DNA of 64,000 bases from Symbiodinium natans (lineage: Eukaryota; Sar; Dinophyceae; Suessiales; Symbiodiniaceae): assembly GCA_905221605.1 (NCBI GenBank), contig CAJNDS010000014.1:103501-167500 (forward strand), given 5' to 3'. Position numbers and translations under genes: made by a program. Position 1 is the first letter of the stretch. Each line of letters begins with the position of its first letter. Under the pieces are notes generated by a model. The model was not told the DNA's origin. It made no database searches and worked only from the letters and a program-made list of their open reading frames with translations. Of the stretch, positions 1-11,709 are shown in pieces.

Positions 1-70
1 TTTGGGGTTGATGAAGCAGTTGCAGCAGCGTCCGGAGTGCACCTCAACGCCAGAATCGATCAAGCTTAGC
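1..70 (-). CDS. Candidate exon, cut by window edge
   Basis: Acceptor GCAAG at the high end; minus frame reads LSLIDSGVEVHSGRCCNCFI and continues past position 1. Intron element 71-214 abuts it. Confidence 0.48.
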
Positions 71-214
71 CTTGCTGGTTTGTACTAGGGAACGAGGGAA
101 TTCGGTACCGGGTATAGTCCCTTAAGGGGTGCAATGTGGGGAAATGTTCTTCAACCCCATAGAAGGGGGATATAGGGTACCTACTTCCCGGCTACTTCCC
201 TCACTCCCTTATAA
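71..214. mobile_element. Family 6 element, probable intron
   Basis: GGTTTGTACTAGGGAACGAG at the left, CTCACTCCCTTATAAG at the right; abuts the exon at 1-70. Confidence 0.6.
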
Positions 215-413
215 GCGCCAAGTAGCAGCCCGTAGACAAGCCCAAGCCCGCCAAAGGCCGTTTAGCAATCTGAATCGAGCATTAGACCTTATAAACCCGA
301 AACCCTAAACGCTACAGCCGGCCCTATCCCTAAAACCACAAAACCCCAAAATCCTAAAACCCTAAAACCCCAAACCCTATAAACCCCTGTAAACACCTGA
401 ACCCCAATGCGCC

Positions 414-481
414 CTAAACCCTAAACCCTAAACCCTAAACCCTAAGCCCTAAACCCTAAACCCTAAACCCTAAACCCTAAA
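414..481 (-). repeat. CCCTAAA heptamer array
   Basis: Nine or so near-perfect copies abutting the exon at 483-563. Interstitial, since unique sequence continues on both sides. Confidence 0.95.
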
Positions 482-482
482 C

Positions 483-563
483 CTCCGCCTCCTGCGGCAA
501 GGCGTTGGCCCTGCGCAGCTGCCGCAGGATCGACTCCTGCACCTTCCGGGCGTTCCTGGTGGC
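483..563 (-). CDS. Candidate exon
   Basis: Minus frame encodes ATRNARKVQESILRQLRRAN and ALPQEAE. CCCTAAA array abuts the low side, TTTAGGG the high side. The acceptor is unclear. Confidence 0.5.
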
Positions 564-1220
564 GTTTCAAGGTTGAGGGAAAAGGGTTTAGGGTTTAGGG
601 TTTAGGGGCGTTTAGGGTTTACAGGGTTTTTAGGGGCTTTAGGGTTTTTTTTTTTCGGGGCTTTAGGGCTTGGGGGTTTTGGGGTTTTTTGGGTTTAGGG
701 CTTGGTGTTTTTAGGGGTTTCAGGGTTTTTTCCACCCCCTCGGTGTGGGGTTGTTAGATTTTAAACTCAACTCTTCTCCTCGCCCGGAACTCTTCTCCTC
801 GCCCGGTCTACGCCTCGTTCATCCCTGGAGTGCCCAACTCCAAAATGTGCCTGGGGTGCCAAACTCTAGAATTTTTTTTGGAGTGCCCAACCCCTGGAGT
901 GCCCAAAGAGTCTCCCTGGAGTGCAAGAGAGGGTGGGGATATTCGAAGTAAAACAATTTAGGGGTTTAGGGGTTTTAGGGGTTGTAGGGTTTTAGGACTT
1001 TTATGATTACGGTTTAGGTTTTGGGGTGTTGGGGCTTTAGGGTTCTAGGGTTTTGGGGGTTCAGGTTTTAGGGTTTCCTGCAGAGTACTTCTGGAATATA
1101 GCATGTGAGTTACCTCCGCCGTGCCTTCAAGCCCCTGAGCCGTACGTTTAGGGCCGAGCTACACATGTTTCGCCCGAAACCCCAAACACTAAACCCCAAA
1201 CCCTTACTAAACCCTGAACC

Positions 1221-1308
1221 CCGAAAACCCTAAACCCTAAACCCTAAACCCTAAACCCTAAACCCTAAACCCTAAACCCTAAACCCTAAACCCTAAACCC
1301 TAAACCCT
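1221..1308 (-). repeat. CCCTAAA heptamer array
   Basis: About 12 copies, nearly perfect. Confidence 0.95.
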
Positions 1309-1463
1309 AACCCGAGACCTGTAAGGATTTTCTCAGTTTTGCGCCTTCCTAGGCAAGGAATTTCTTGGGGTATAGGGTTTCGGGTGAAGCGTTTAGGGTT
1401 TAGGGTGTCTGTCCTTCGACATCAGGCGATCCCTCCCCCCCCAATCCTTTCGGAAGCCCTGAC

Positions 1464-1530
1464 CTGGGATCGACCATGCTGTCCAGGTATGGCTGCAGGG
1501 TGTCCGGCTCGGGCCAGAGCCGGAAGTAGC
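1464..1530 (-). CDS. Candidate exon
   Basis: 67 nt; acceptor GCCGAG, donor CAG then GTCAGG, close to a canonical GT site. Encodes YFRLWPEPDTLQPYLDSMVD. Array polarity is reversed here compared with most exons. Confidence 0.6.
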
Positions 1531-1557
1531 CTCGGCGCTTGCATGGGTTAACGGCTG

Positions 1558-1635
1558 TCCCTAAACCCTAAACCCTAAACCCTAAACCCTAAACCCTAAA
1601 CCCTAAACCCTAAACCCTAAACCCTAAACCCTAAA
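1558..1635 (-). repeat. CCCTAAA heptamer array
   Basis: About 11 copies between two candidate exons. Confidence 0.95.
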
Positions 1636-1721
1636 CCTGCCATCAAACGTGAGTGAAATCAGCGGCTTCCGTAGGAAGCCCTCGGCTGAGCCCTGTGCGG
1701 ACAGGCCCCCAGGCATAGTGC

Positions 1722-1767
1722 GTGATGATCCAGAGCCTGCACGGTCAACATTCGCATGCTGGAGACC
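1722..1767 (-). CDS. Candidate exon
   Basis: Minus frame reads VSSMRMLTVQALDHH; acceptor CTACAG, GC donor. CCCTAAA arrays on both sides, so the array polarity on the high side is atypical. Confidence 0.35.
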
Positions 1768-2795
1768 CTGTAGTCCCTAAACCCTAAACCCTAAACCCTA
1801 AACCCCAAACCCTAAACCCTAAACCCTAAACCTCATCTGTCTCATCCTCGGCAAAAACCGTCAACATCAACACCCTGACCTCTGACTCACACAACCCGAA
1901 CTTTGAACTCGGGCCCCCCCAAACTCCGTCGCACGGTACCATCGTGCACCCCAAGCCCCAGGGTTGAGGGTTTAGGGTAGGGTGTAGGGTTTAGGGTATA
2001 TTGTATAGGGTTTAGGGTTTAGGGTTTAGGGTTTAAAGTTTAAGGTTTAGGGTTTAGGTTTAGGGCTTGAAACCTTAAACCGCGCCGAGAAGCTTCTTTC
2101 TGTGCTCCGCTTCGTTGACCTCAGCTCTTCACAACTTCGTTTCCACGAGCTCGACATGCTCGCGGGTCTTAGCAGGGAATTTCGGACTTAAAGGGTACAC
2201 ATACAACATTCGTTCTTCGTCGAGAACTTAGATAACGGAATTGGGTACCCTCTATCCCCACCAAGGCACGCATTATGTAATCGTAACTCGCAAAATATGT
2301 ACGAACGTGATTGCGAACTACTTGAGAAAATGACCCTGGACCGTGTAGAACCCTTAGGGCAAGGAATTCTATCGGATCCCAAATCCCAAATTCCCTAGTA
2401 AGAACCCGTAGGTTGCAGGTGTGTCACGACATCCATCTTGTCGTACTTCAGCTGAAGCATCTCATAGCCTCTGGACAAGATGTGTGGCAGCTGCCATTTA
2501 GTTGGGCACACTTGTGCGTCCGCACAGAAGAAGAGGTTTCGAGACTAGAGGGCTCGGAGGGCGGAGGGTGGGAGCTGCATCATCCCCTTTTATTGTTGAG
2601 ATGGGTGCCGGTGGTGATCATCAAGCCCATAAGTGGGGGGGCCCTCATGGTCAGGTCGACCCTTTGAGCAGCCACAAAACCCTGCACCTTGAAGAACCTT
2701 GTCCCTGCAATCCCTGCTTTGTCCAGTTCTGGCGGGTGGGGGAACTAGCGGGAATGCACTGCGGCTAGTAGCATCTGAGGGAACAGCTATTTGCT

Positions 2796-2868
2796 CCTAA
2801 ACCCTAAACCCTAAACCCTAAACCCTAAACCCTAAACCCTAAACCCTAAACCCTAAACCCTAAACCCT
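2796..2868 (-). repeat. CCCTAAA heptamer array
   Basis: About 10 perfect copies. Confidence 0.95.
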
Positions 2869-2875
2869 GTAAACC

Positions 2876-2935
2876 GGAAGGACTGAGAATCGGGGATCAC
2901 CAAGCCTGCAGCGCCTGCAGGGACTTTTGGCTCAC
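2876..2935 (-). CDS. Candidate exon
   Basis: Minus frame reads CEPKVPAGAAGLVIPDSQSF, immediately above a CCCTAAA array. Boundaries are approximate. Confidence 0.35.
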
Positions 2936-2962
2936 ATGCTTTAAAGAAATGACGTTGTCTTA

Positions 2963-3061
2963 GGGGCTGGGTACCCTAACCCAAAAAAAATGTTAGCCTT
3001 CTATTTGTGATAGGATTATGTAGAACCAAAAATCTTAGAGGTTGACTGCCCAGCCCCTAAG
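2963..3061. mobile_element. Unassigned inverted-repeat element
   Basis: CTTAGGGGCTGGGTA at the left and TGCCCAGCCCCTAAG at the right. Confidence 0.68.
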
Positions 3062-4262
3062 TCGTTGTAGAACCTACGGAACCTCGTCAACATCTTCAAA
3101 TGAAACCCGGAATCGCCAGCTCGATACATGGGGGGTCTCCCAGATTTAGGGGGTCCCCCCAATACAGGTTAAAGGTTTAGGGTTCCGGCTTACCCCAAAA
3201 GAGTATAAGGCGCCTATTTTCGTAACCCCCACAAAGCGCACACACACACACACACACCCTACTATTGGAAGCAACTACCATCAGCCTACCTCACGTCCCA
3301 GGGCGGCGGCCCAGGACGAGGTTAACAGACTCCGCCCCTTGGCTACGAGAAGTCAGACTTGGTCTACACAGGTTTGAGGCTCAGGGGGCAAAATTGGTGA
3401 CTTTGGTTTACCCTAAACCCTAAACCCTAAACCCTAAACCCCTGAACCCTAAACCCTAAACCCTAAACCCTAAACCTCCTGAATTCAAAACATATATATC
3501 GGCCAGTATGTACTCGCAGGCCGACAACCCTAAACCCCAAAACCCTAAACCCTAAACCCGAACCCCCTACTTTGCTTACCTGGAGTGTCTTGTACAAACT
3601 CCTTAGGTCAGGAGATCTGCCTTGCCGGGTAAAAAAAAACACGCATACATGGATTGATTTCTTTACCCTATTTGGGCGTACAGGGTAGTAGAGGCAGGGT
3701 TTAAGTTTGGGGTGTAGGGTACAGGGTCAGAGAAGAGCTCTCTGATGCACGATGTGCCAAAGAGTCAGATAAGGGTTCAGGGCATTCGGGGCTGAGGGTC
3801 AATTAACCCGGGCCCCGACCCGAAACCCTAAACCGAACAGCCCTCAAAAGTCTCCTGTTGCATGGACTGACAACCGACAAATCCGAAAAATGGCCCAGCG
3901 CAGACAGGACGAAGAGAACATGGGGTAGGCTCTTCATTATAGAGCTCCGGTCAATGTGTGCAGGGTTCCTTTTCTAAATACTGTTGGGCGCATGTAGAGG
4001 GTGTCCTTGGGGATGTTTACAGCGGGTTTAGGGTTTAGGGTTTAGGGTTTAGGGCTTGTTTAGGGTACCCAGAAGGTTACCCTAGCCAGGATTTTCAAGC
4101 ACTGAGGGTTCCTAAGCCCCCAAGGCCTAAACCCTGATGCCAAAACCCTAAACCCTCAACCCTAAGCCCTGAAGCCTAAACCCTAAACTCCTAACCCTAA
4201 ACCCTAAACCCCTAACCCTAAACCCTAAACCCCAAAAAGCCGGCAGCCCTAGACCCGAAAGC

Positions 4263-4314
4263 CCAAGGTGGCCAGGCTGCCAGTTTTCAGAACTCCAAGC
4301 ACGTGCTCCAGCAC
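4263..4314 (-). CDS. Candidate exon
   Basis: 52 nt; acceptor GCAG, GC donor. Encodes VLEHVLGVLKTGSLATL. CCCTAAA-type sequence on the low side, and a long TTTAGGG array begins about 22 bp above. Confidence 0.52.
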
Positions 4315-4336
4315 CTGCTGCCAAACACAAAAATCT

Positions 4337-4435
4337 GGGGGTTTAGGGTTTAGGGTTTAGGGTTTAGGGTTTAGGGTTTAGGGTTTAGGGTTTAGGGTTT
4401 AGGGTTTAGGGTTTAGGGTTTGGGGTTTAGGCTTT
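4337..4435 (+). repeat. TTTAGGG heptamer array
   Basis: About 13 copies, slightly degenerate at the high end. Confidence 0.95.
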
Positions 4436-4579
4436 GGGGCTTAGGGTTTAGGGTTTAGGGCTTCGAAGATTAGGGTCATGTTGGGCAAGAGCCCGAAACA
4501 TGGAAGGGGCCGTAATGTGGAGAATTCCCCATGTGCTTCAGCTCTTGGGCGCCCAAGGTACGGTTTAGGGAGGGCCCTA

Positions 4580-4690
4580 TCTTAGTTGCTCAATTCATAG
4601 GCCCCCCCAAAAAAGTGTACACTTTCAGTTCTATAGGGGGTTCTAGTATGCCAAAAAGAGTACAGTGTAGCCATTCAGCTACTAAGCTAT
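4580..4690. mobile_element. Family 1 element
   Basis: Starts TTAGTTGCTCAATTCATAGG, ends TTCAGCTACTAAG. Confidence 0.8.
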
Positions 4691-4927
4691 TGCGTAATCC
4701 CTCAAAGGGTATACATATATATATATATATGTATATATGTATATACATATATTTTCTTTGTAGGGCCCTCATTTCCTTCCCTACTAAGAACCAGGGGGTC
4801 TTGGCCATTGGTGGTCTTGAGCTTGCTGGCCTTATGTGTTGCTTTAGGCCAAAAACCCCCCCCCCCCCCCCCCCCCCCCCCTCCCAACAGCTAGAAGCCT
4901 TCGCCGCATGAGCACTACATTGCCTCA

Positions 4928-4974
4928 AAACCCTGAACCCTAAACCCTAAACCCTAAACCCTAAACCCTAAACC

Positions 4975-5012
<38 letters not shown>

Positions 5013-5014
5013 CC
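4928..5014 (-). repeat. CCCTAAA array changing to CCCTCAA
   Basis: The array switches from CCCTAAA to seven consecutive CCCTCAA units, a sign of local spread of a variant unit by slippage or unequal exchange. Confidence 0.9.
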
Positions 5015-5031
5015 TAGATTTGCAATGCCGC

Positions 5032-5082
5032 CTCGCCCCAGCCGTTGCAACGTCGGACGATGGGCTCCGCGGCAGGGGTATC
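5032..5082 (-). CDS. Candidate exon
   Basis: 51 nt, 17 codons: DTPAAEPIVRRCNGWGE. Acceptor ACACAG, GC donor. Arrays on both sides with the usual polarity. Confidence 0.52.
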
Positions 5083-5628
5083 CTGTGTTTAGGGTTTAGG
5101 GCTTGGGGTTTTAGGGCTTAGGGTTTGAGGTCTAGGGTTTTAGGGTTTAGGGTTTGGGGTTTGGGGTTTAGGGTTTAGGGTTAAGGCAATTCAGGGTTTA
5201 GGGTTTGCTTCTGGGGGTCCGACGTCTAGGACTTTAGGGGGCCAGGTAAAAAGTGCACACTTCATTTGGAATGGAGGCCCGATTACAGCCATGAACCTGC
5301 AAACTGCTGCTTCACAACCATCGAAAAAAAACAAAAACCGAAAGAATCCCCTACAAACCTAAACATCCTACACATCCTAAACATCCTAAACATCCCAAGC
5401 CCCAGCACCAAGGGCCCTGAACGGCAAACTCCAGACAGCCCCAAACCCTAAGCCCCTTGAAGCGAAACAAAAGCAATCCGCATCAACACCGACTTCGTAG
5501 CCCAGAAACCACAGTATAAGGAGGGTACCTGTATCTTTTTGAATTGGGGCTGGTTTCACAAAAAGGAAACTTGAACGAGAAGAAGGGAAAAGGGCACCAC
5601 TGGGCTGACAAACCGCAAGGTTTGTGCC

Positions 5629-5749
5629 TAAACCCTAAACCCTAAACCCTAAACCCTAAACCCTAAACCCTAAACCCTAAACCCTAAGCCCTAAGCCCTA
5701 AGCCCTAAGCCCTAAGCCCTAAACCCTAAACCCTAAACCCTAAACCCTG
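5629..5749 (-). repeat. CCCTAAA/CCCTAAG array
   Basis: About 17 units, with a central block of five CCCTAAG. Confidence 0.93.
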
Positions 5750-5750
5750 C

Positions 5751-5821
5751 CTCGGAAAAGGCCCGCAGAAGCAGCTTCTTCCCTCCGCCCAGGAGGGTCA
5801 GCTGCTCCTCGAGGTTCGTGC
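5751..5821 (-). CDS. Candidate exon
   Basis: 71 nt; acceptor TCAAAG, GC donor. Encodes TNLEEQLTLLGGGKKLLLRA and FSE. CCCTAAA/CCCTAAG arrays on the low side and TTTAGGG on the high side. One of the clearest islands. Confidence 0.62.
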
Positions 5822-5842
5822 CTTTGAGGGTTTATGGGCTGT

Positions 5843-5915
5843 TTAGGGTTTAGGGTTTAGGGTTTAGGGTTTAGGGTTTAGGGTTTAGGGTGTAGGGTTT
5901 AGGGTTTAGGGTTGA
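5843..5915 (+). repeat. TTTAGGG heptamer array
   Basis: About 10 copies above exon 5751-5821, forming an inverted pair with the array below it. Confidence 0.95.
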
Positions 5916-6171
5916 GGGGGATGCAGGGGGTTTAGGCCACAGTCCAAAGCATGCCTTCCGTACTCGTCAACACTTTGCTCCTGCCGGTTGTGAATCCTGA
6001 TTCCTACCCTTAAACCCGAATTCCGTTTGAAGCCCACAGCTGTAAACCCTAAACCTGGCAGACCCTAAACTCAAGACCCTATAACAAAACAAATGCCGAT
6101 GAGATGAGGGCGCCTGGCACTCGCAAGTCTAGCAGCTGATGGCCTGCACACAAGCACCCACAGCAAAGTAG

Positions 6172-6252
6172 GTTTAGGGTTTAGGGTTTAGGGTTTAGGG
6201 TTTAGGGTTTAGGGTTTAGGGTTTAGGGTTTAGGGTTTAGGGTTTAGGGTTG
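6172..6252 (+). repeat. TTTAGGG heptamer array
   Basis: Eleven perfect copies. Confidence 0.95.
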
Positions 6253-6482
6253 AGTCACATTGAGGGTTGAGGGTTGAGGGTGTAGGGCTAATAGGCCTTT
6301 TGGCACTTTGGGGTCCCTCCTGTGGGGGAGGGGTGGGGGTTATCGTGCGAAGTTTTTTCTGGCTTAAGGCTTACGGGGCCATGAGACCAGGGAAACTCCA
6401 AGCCCTAAACCCTAAACCCTAAACCCCAAACCCTAAATCCTAAATCCTAAACCCTAAACCCTAAACTGACGTGTCAAGGGGC

Positions 6483-6520
6483 CTGCAGCGAGCACCTCCT
6501 TGACCGTTGGCCTGTCCGGC
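6483..6520 (-). CDS. Candidate exon (38 nt)
   Basis: Acceptor CCTCAG, GC donor; encodes PDRPTVKEVLAA. Typical array polarity on both sides. Confidence 0.5.
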
Positions 6521-6894
6521 CTGAGGGGCTAGGGTTTAGGGTTTAGGGTTTAGGGTTTAGGGTTTAGGGTTTCGGATGTAGGGTTTAGGGTTTAGGATGT
6601 AGGATTTAAGGTTTAGGGTTCAAGGTGTTAGGATGTAGGGTTTAGGGTTTAGGGCTACGGATCGGGTTTGGGCTTCTCCAGCGCTATCCCGGATGCGTTC
6701 TCCGTCATAGTTGCAGGGCGAGCTTCTGGGCTTCGGATCCCTCAACCCGAGACCCCTAAACCCTACACCCCTAAAACCCCTAAACCCCTAAAACCTAAAT
6801 CCCTTAAACCCCTAAAACCCCTAAATCCCTGCAACCCTTAAACCCCTAAACCCTTAAACCCCTAAACCCTTAAACCCCTGAACCCCGAAGCCAC

Positions 6895-6970
6895 TGAACC
6901 CGCAGCTCCACATCTTCAGCCGAGCCGCAGGGGCGCTGAGGCCGCGGAGTGCCCTCCGCCATCGCCAGAC
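6895..6970 (-). CDS. Candidate exon
   Basis: GC-rich island between CCCTAAA and TTTAGGG arrays. The minus frame reads LAMAEGTPRPQRPCGSAEDV; a second open frame exists. Confidence 0.35.
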
Positions 6971-7104
6971 CTAAGGTTTAGGGTTTGGGGTTTAGGGTTT
7001 AGGGTCTAGGGTTTGGGGTTTAGGGTTTAGGGTCTAGGGTTTGGGGCTTAGGGTTTAGGGTTTAGGGCTTCGGGTTTAGGGCTTCGGGTTTAGGGTTTGG
7101 GGTT

Positions 7105-7200
7105 TAGGCACGTGCACTCAGGCAGGGCGGTCCAAAGTCTGTGATCCGCCTGCACTTGCAGATGGCGTGTGAGATAGAAGAGAACTACAGAAAAGCATCC
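7105..7200 (-). CDS. Candidate exon, strand uncertain
   Basis: Unique island between two TTTAGGG stretches. Both strands are open: the plus strand reads SVIRLHLQMACEIEENYRKA and the minus strand reads FSVVLFYLTRHLQVQADHR. Minus is chosen only because the other exons are minus. Confidence 0.3.
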
Positions 7201-7378
7201 CATATGTTTAGGGATTTAGGGGTTTAGGGTTTAAGGTTTAGGGCTAGGGTTTAGGGTCTTGGGGTTTAGGGTTTAGGGTTGAATGCACGGTTCTCCAGGG
7301 TTTGGAGGGGTAGGCTTTAGTGTTTAGGATTAGGGTTCGGGGCTTACGGCGGCAGCAGAAGGAACATATCTTAGCTTT

Positions 7379-7480
7379 GGAGTAGACCCTAGAAAAAGAA
7401 GTATATACTTTTTAGGTATAAGTAGCTATAATAGGAACCCAGCACCAAAAAAAGCATTACAGTATAGCACTCCAAGACCC
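7379..7480. mobile_element. Family 9 element
   Basis: Near-identical to 21390-21505, including ATATACTTTTTAGGTATAAG. Confidence 0.75.
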
Positions 7481-7660
7481 GGATAATTTATTCCCATAAA
7501 TACTTGGCCCCCTGGGTCTTGCAAGCGAGGCGCTGGAACAACGACTCAAACACCCCGGGGCTCTCCTGGTGGCTGACCTCAGCTCCAGTTCAGGTCACCC
7601 TCCTAAACCCTAAAGCCTGAACCCTACTTCGCCCTAAGCCTTACTAAGCCCTCAGCGCAA

Positions 7661-7782
7661 TTAGACCCAAGAGAAACCGGGGAATAACAAGGGTGCCCTT
7701 CTTTTGGTTCAAAGGGGTGTATATAAACAGGCAACCTAAGCCCTGAAAGAAGGGGAATGAGGCCCTACTCGGGGTGCCAGCC
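7661..7782. mobile_element. Family 2 inverted-repeat element
   Basis: Ends TTAGACCCAAGAG and CTACTCGGGGTGCC, a diverged copy. Confidence 0.6.
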
Positions 7783-8221
7783 AATAGCATGCGTGGGGTT
7801 TACGGGCATGCTTGAAGGCAAGGCTGTACCCCATGGAGAAACAGACCGGTGAACGGGTGAGGAGGAGCTCTTGCAACCCTTAACCCTTAAGGCCCTTAAA
7901 CCCTAAACCCCAAACCCCAAAACCCTAAACCCTGGACCGATCATTCTGCCCAACCCCTACAACCTGAACATCCTTGCCAACCCTGAAGTGCTTTGCCTCA
8001 AGACACCCCAACCCAATAACCCCAAACCCAGTAACCCTAACCCCTAAACTCCTGAACCCTAAACCCTAAACCCTAAACTCCTGAACCCTAAACCCCAAAC
8101 CCTAAACCCAATGTCCGAGCTCCTCTGCAAGCCAGAACCCGAAATCCTAAATTCCGCGAGTATCAGAATACTGTCTAGGCACTATAATACACAAAATGCC
8201 CAAATGCTCTACTACACCAAG

Positions 8222-8400
8222 GCTACTATTTGCTTAAGACCCTCCCCAAAAAAACACACACAATAATAATAATAAGAATAATAATAATACTAAAAATAAC
8301 AATAACAATAAAAGTAGAACATTCTTCCTTACAAGGGCAATGTAGGCAGTATTACCTTTCATGTTTCGGGGGGGGGGGCTTCTTAGTCCATCCCGTAGTA
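8222..8400. mobile_element. Family 5 element with AAT microsatellite
   Basis: CTACTATTTGCTTAAGA at the left and CTTCTTAGTCC...GTAGTA at the right, expanded by AAT and poly-G. Confidence 0.65.
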
Positions 8401-8892
8401 AGTCAAAGGCAGCCGAAGTACCGGTCGGATGCGGCCGTCACTGGTGAGGCAGATGCTGAGACTCTTGGTAGACTCGTCTAAGCCTGTTGGTCTCATGGGC
8501 GGGGATTGGGGAGGGGGGGGGGGGGTCTCCGTTTTGGTGGCTCAAAACTTAAACAAAACTCGACACCCTAAACCCTCTTACCATGGGTGGGGGTCCTTTG
8601 GCCCCATACCCTAAACCCTCTATCTACCATGATTGCGGGTCCTTTGGCCCCATACCCTAAACCCTCTATATACCACGATTGGGGGTCTTTTGGCCCCATA
8701 CCCTAAACCCTCTATACCCGAATTCCCGAAACCCTCTATACCTTAAAACCCTAAAACCTTAAACCCTAAACCCTAAACCATGATTGGGGGTCCTTTGGCG
8801 CCATAACGATTGGAACCACACACTTCGACGGGTGGGCCGTGTTCAGGGCTTGGGCGATTTCGAGTTGCAGGGCTCGGGCTTTCAAGGTTAAA

Positions 8893-8953
8893 GGGGTTTA
8901 GGGTTTAGGGTTTAGGGTTTAGGGTTTAGGGTTTAGGGTTTAGGGTTTAGGGC
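8893..8953 (+). repeat. TTTAGGG heptamer array
   Basis: Eight copies. Confidence 0.93.
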
Positions 8954-9654
8954 TAGGGTTTAAGGCTTAGGTATTCATGCTATTCAACTTGCTGTTATCA
9001 TATTTGTGGCCCTGCGCTCTGAGGATGGGGCAGGTGAACTCCGGCATCTGGGAAGGCCATCCTGGGGCCAGAGCATGGGCTGAGGAGCCGAGGGATTTTA
9101 GGGGTTTTCTTAACATTGCAAAACGCCAAAGGGGGTTTTTTAACGTTAAAAAAAACCCGAAACGCCAAATGGGGTGTTTTAACGTTAAAAACCCTGAGGA
9201 GCTGACGGATTTTGGCTCGGTTCCATTGTGAAGGGATGCTTGTATATATATATATATAATACATATATATATATATATATTTGTATTTATTTTTCTTTGG
9301 GGGGGGGGGGAGTATGCTACTCAATCAATACGACCCCGAAGCGAAAATCGACACCATGTGAGGTTTCGGCTTCATGGTGGACTCCTTGTACCTGTATTGC
9401 TCGTCTTCTTGTGAGGACAGGCATGCCTTTGGCTGGGACTATGCAGACATGATGATATCTTTCTGCTGCTCTCTTTGCACTCCTTACTCTTGTAGGGTTC
9501 TTCTGGCATAGTCACACCAAACCTCAAATCTTGTCCGGTGCCGTCCCCTCATGCCAATAAGCGGGCAAGTCACGCGTCAGCATGTCCTTGGTGGCAGCCC
9601 TAAACCCTAAACCCTAAACCCTACACCCTAAACCTGAAACCCTAAACACTAAAC

Positions 9655-9720
9655 CCAAAGACGGCACTGAGCTGCGAGCGCCACTTCTCACTGAAGAGTT
9701 GGTTGAAGCATGGAGTTGAA
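9655..9720 (-). CDS. Candidate exon
   Basis: Minus frame encodes CFNQLFSEKWRSQLSAVFG directly beside a CCCTAAA-type array. Boundaries are approximate. Confidence 0.48.
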
Positions 9721-10439
9721 GGTTTACCTTAACAACCCCAAACCTACCGTGTTTTGGTAGGTTACCTAGGAAGCCTATAAGGGGGTTCTATAGTCATAAC
9801 CTGCAAAACAAGTAGGTTTTGCGTTCTTGAGGTAGGGTTGGGACTTTAGAGGGTTTAGGAACAGGGCCCTGGATGTGGGTGTGCCATTGTGCAGAAGGGC
9901 TACGACTTGCGGTTCGTAGGCCCATTGCCCGTTCAGATGGAGGAAGCGATCTTGCACTCGATAGGACCTGGTGTGAGTAAAGGTACCTTTCTTAAGGGTT
10001 ACTTGTCTCACTGGGGACCCAAAGCACGAAGCTCCTGACCGCCAAAACCCTAAACCCGAACCCTAAACCCTAAACCCTATCCCCTACACCACTTCCACAT
10101 GGCGGCTAAGGTGACCCTACGTCGCGGGCCGACCCCACGTGGGGCCCGACTGAAGCACCCGAAGGTACCCACATAGGGAATCCCCTGAAAGGGCTCTCAA
10201 TAAAGGGTACCCTTTTTTCGGAAACCCCAACCCATGTAGCTCAGGTACAATCCCCTATTTGGGGCTAACGCACTTTTTCAGGAATGAGTTTCATGACTCG
10301 CAATGCCGGACTCGTCGGCGTGCCTTGGACGTGACCCTCCCTGCGAAACCTTCCAAGCCCTAAATCGTCCGCCCTAAGCCCTAAGCCCTAAACCCCAAAC
10401 CCTACACCCTGAACCCTGAGCCGCAGCAAAGCCCGTGAC

Positions 10440-10588
10440 AAACTTGAGAACCCTTACACCCTTCAACCCTTCAACCCTTAAACGCTTAAACCCTTAAACC
10501 CTTAAACCCTTAAACGCTTAAACCCTTAAACCCTTAACCCCTTAAACCCTTAAAACCCTTAAGCCCTTAAAACCTTCAACCCTTAAAC
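10440..10588 (-). repeat. CCCTTAA-type variant array
   Basis: About 18 units of AACCCTT and relatives, a variant that dominates only here and near 6840. Confidence 0.85.
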
Positions 10589-10595
10589 CCTGATC

Positions 10596-10690
10596 GGGCC
10601 AACGACGCCCCACCAAGAAGCCGCCCTCTCCAGGACGTAGCCGAACCGATCCAATGCGCTTCGGAAGAGGTCCACGCCCTCTGAGGAGTC
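10596..10690 (-). CDS. Candidate exon
   Basis: Acceptor AGAAAG; encodes DSSEGVDLFRSALDRFGYVL and ERAASWWGVVG. Strongly coding-like. GA or GT donor. A CCCTTAA variant array lies on the low side. Confidence 0.58.
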
Positions 10691-11505
10691 CTTTCTCGGA
10701 ACGTTCTCTTGGGGCTTCGGGTTTAGTTTGGGTTTAGGGTGTAATTAGGGTTCATGGGATTAGGGCTTAGGGTTTAGGGAAATGGGGTTAAGGGTGGGTG
10801 TTTTTTTTTTTTTTTTTTTTTTTTGGGGGGGGGGGGGGGGGGGGCTCCAAACTCTTGGAATCTTGGTAGCTTACCAAGTCACCGCTCCAGAACTCAATGA
10901 AGGAACATTTCGACTCCTTTTTTGGGGTTTTGTGCTCCCGAAGACCCTGCTACACAACGATTTGGGGCTGTTTTGAACATACGGGTTTCGTTAGTTCGTG
11001 CTTGGAGAAGTCTAAAGGTGGCCTGTGCGCTTGTCGCGCAATGTCGTGTTGTCTTCCACTTGAGGGCCTTTGCTGGTACGTTTGTTCGCCCAACTTCTTT
11101 GCATCTTGGGAGTCGGGGATACGTTGGAGTTCAGAAGAATGGTCCTCGTCGCCTGTCGCAGCTGCAGGCTACGATTTCGGAGGGCGAGCTTGTAATTGCT
11201 ACAAGTATCCGTCACAATCATTACGTGGGGCGTTCAGTGCTCAAGTCTATTCTGCACTGCTCACTATGTAAAACGAGACACACACACAATCGTCGAAGTT
11301 TATGGCTCTCTCTCTCTCGCTCTCTCTCGCTCTCTCTCTCTCTCTCTCCCTAAACCCTAAACCCTAAACCCTAAATCTCTCTCTCTCTCTCTCCTCCATC
11401 TCTCGCTCTCGGCTTTGCCTACGCGGGGCATGAGTCGCTGCACAATTAATGCATGCACCCTCTACGGAATGCTGACCCCGAAATCAGTGTTTGGCCACCA
11501 AAAGG

Positions 11506-11604
11506 AGAACGTAAGCGCTATTTTCTCTATGTTATGGCTTTTTTGCAGGTTCCTGGGCTTTCACAAGCTGCTTGACTAGTGCATGCCTGGACTTGAGATA
11601 CCCG
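11506..11604 (+). repeat. SINE-like dispersed repeat
   Basis: Shares TTATGG, then GCTTGACTAGTGCATGC and ACTTGAGAT with 17735-17832 and 44110-44223. A CCCTAAA-type sequence follows. Confidence 0.6.
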
Positions 11605-11709
11605 AAACCCTAAGCCCGAAACCCTAAACCCTGAACCCTGAACCCTGAACCCTAAACCCTAAACCCCAAACCCTAAACCCTAAACCCTAAACCCCTCCAA
11701 CCCTTACAC

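Larger units (their letters stand above)
7200..9655. other. Stretch without a confident exon
   Basis: Contains one family 9, one family 2 and one family 5 element, a three-fold repeat of GGGTCCTTTGGCCCCATACC with heptamers (8580-8780), TA and poly-G tracts. Open frames are present but none is convincing. Confidence 0.6.

Noticed and set aside
1-1000. A chromosome end because of telomere-type repeats
   Set aside because: Arrays occur in both orientations through all 64 kb with unique and coding sequence between them, so they are interstitial.
3270-3400. Possible exon on the minus strand
   Set aside because: Only a short frame (AKGRSLLTSSWAAALGRE) between an AG and a GTGAGG donor; stops in all frames nearby and no array context.
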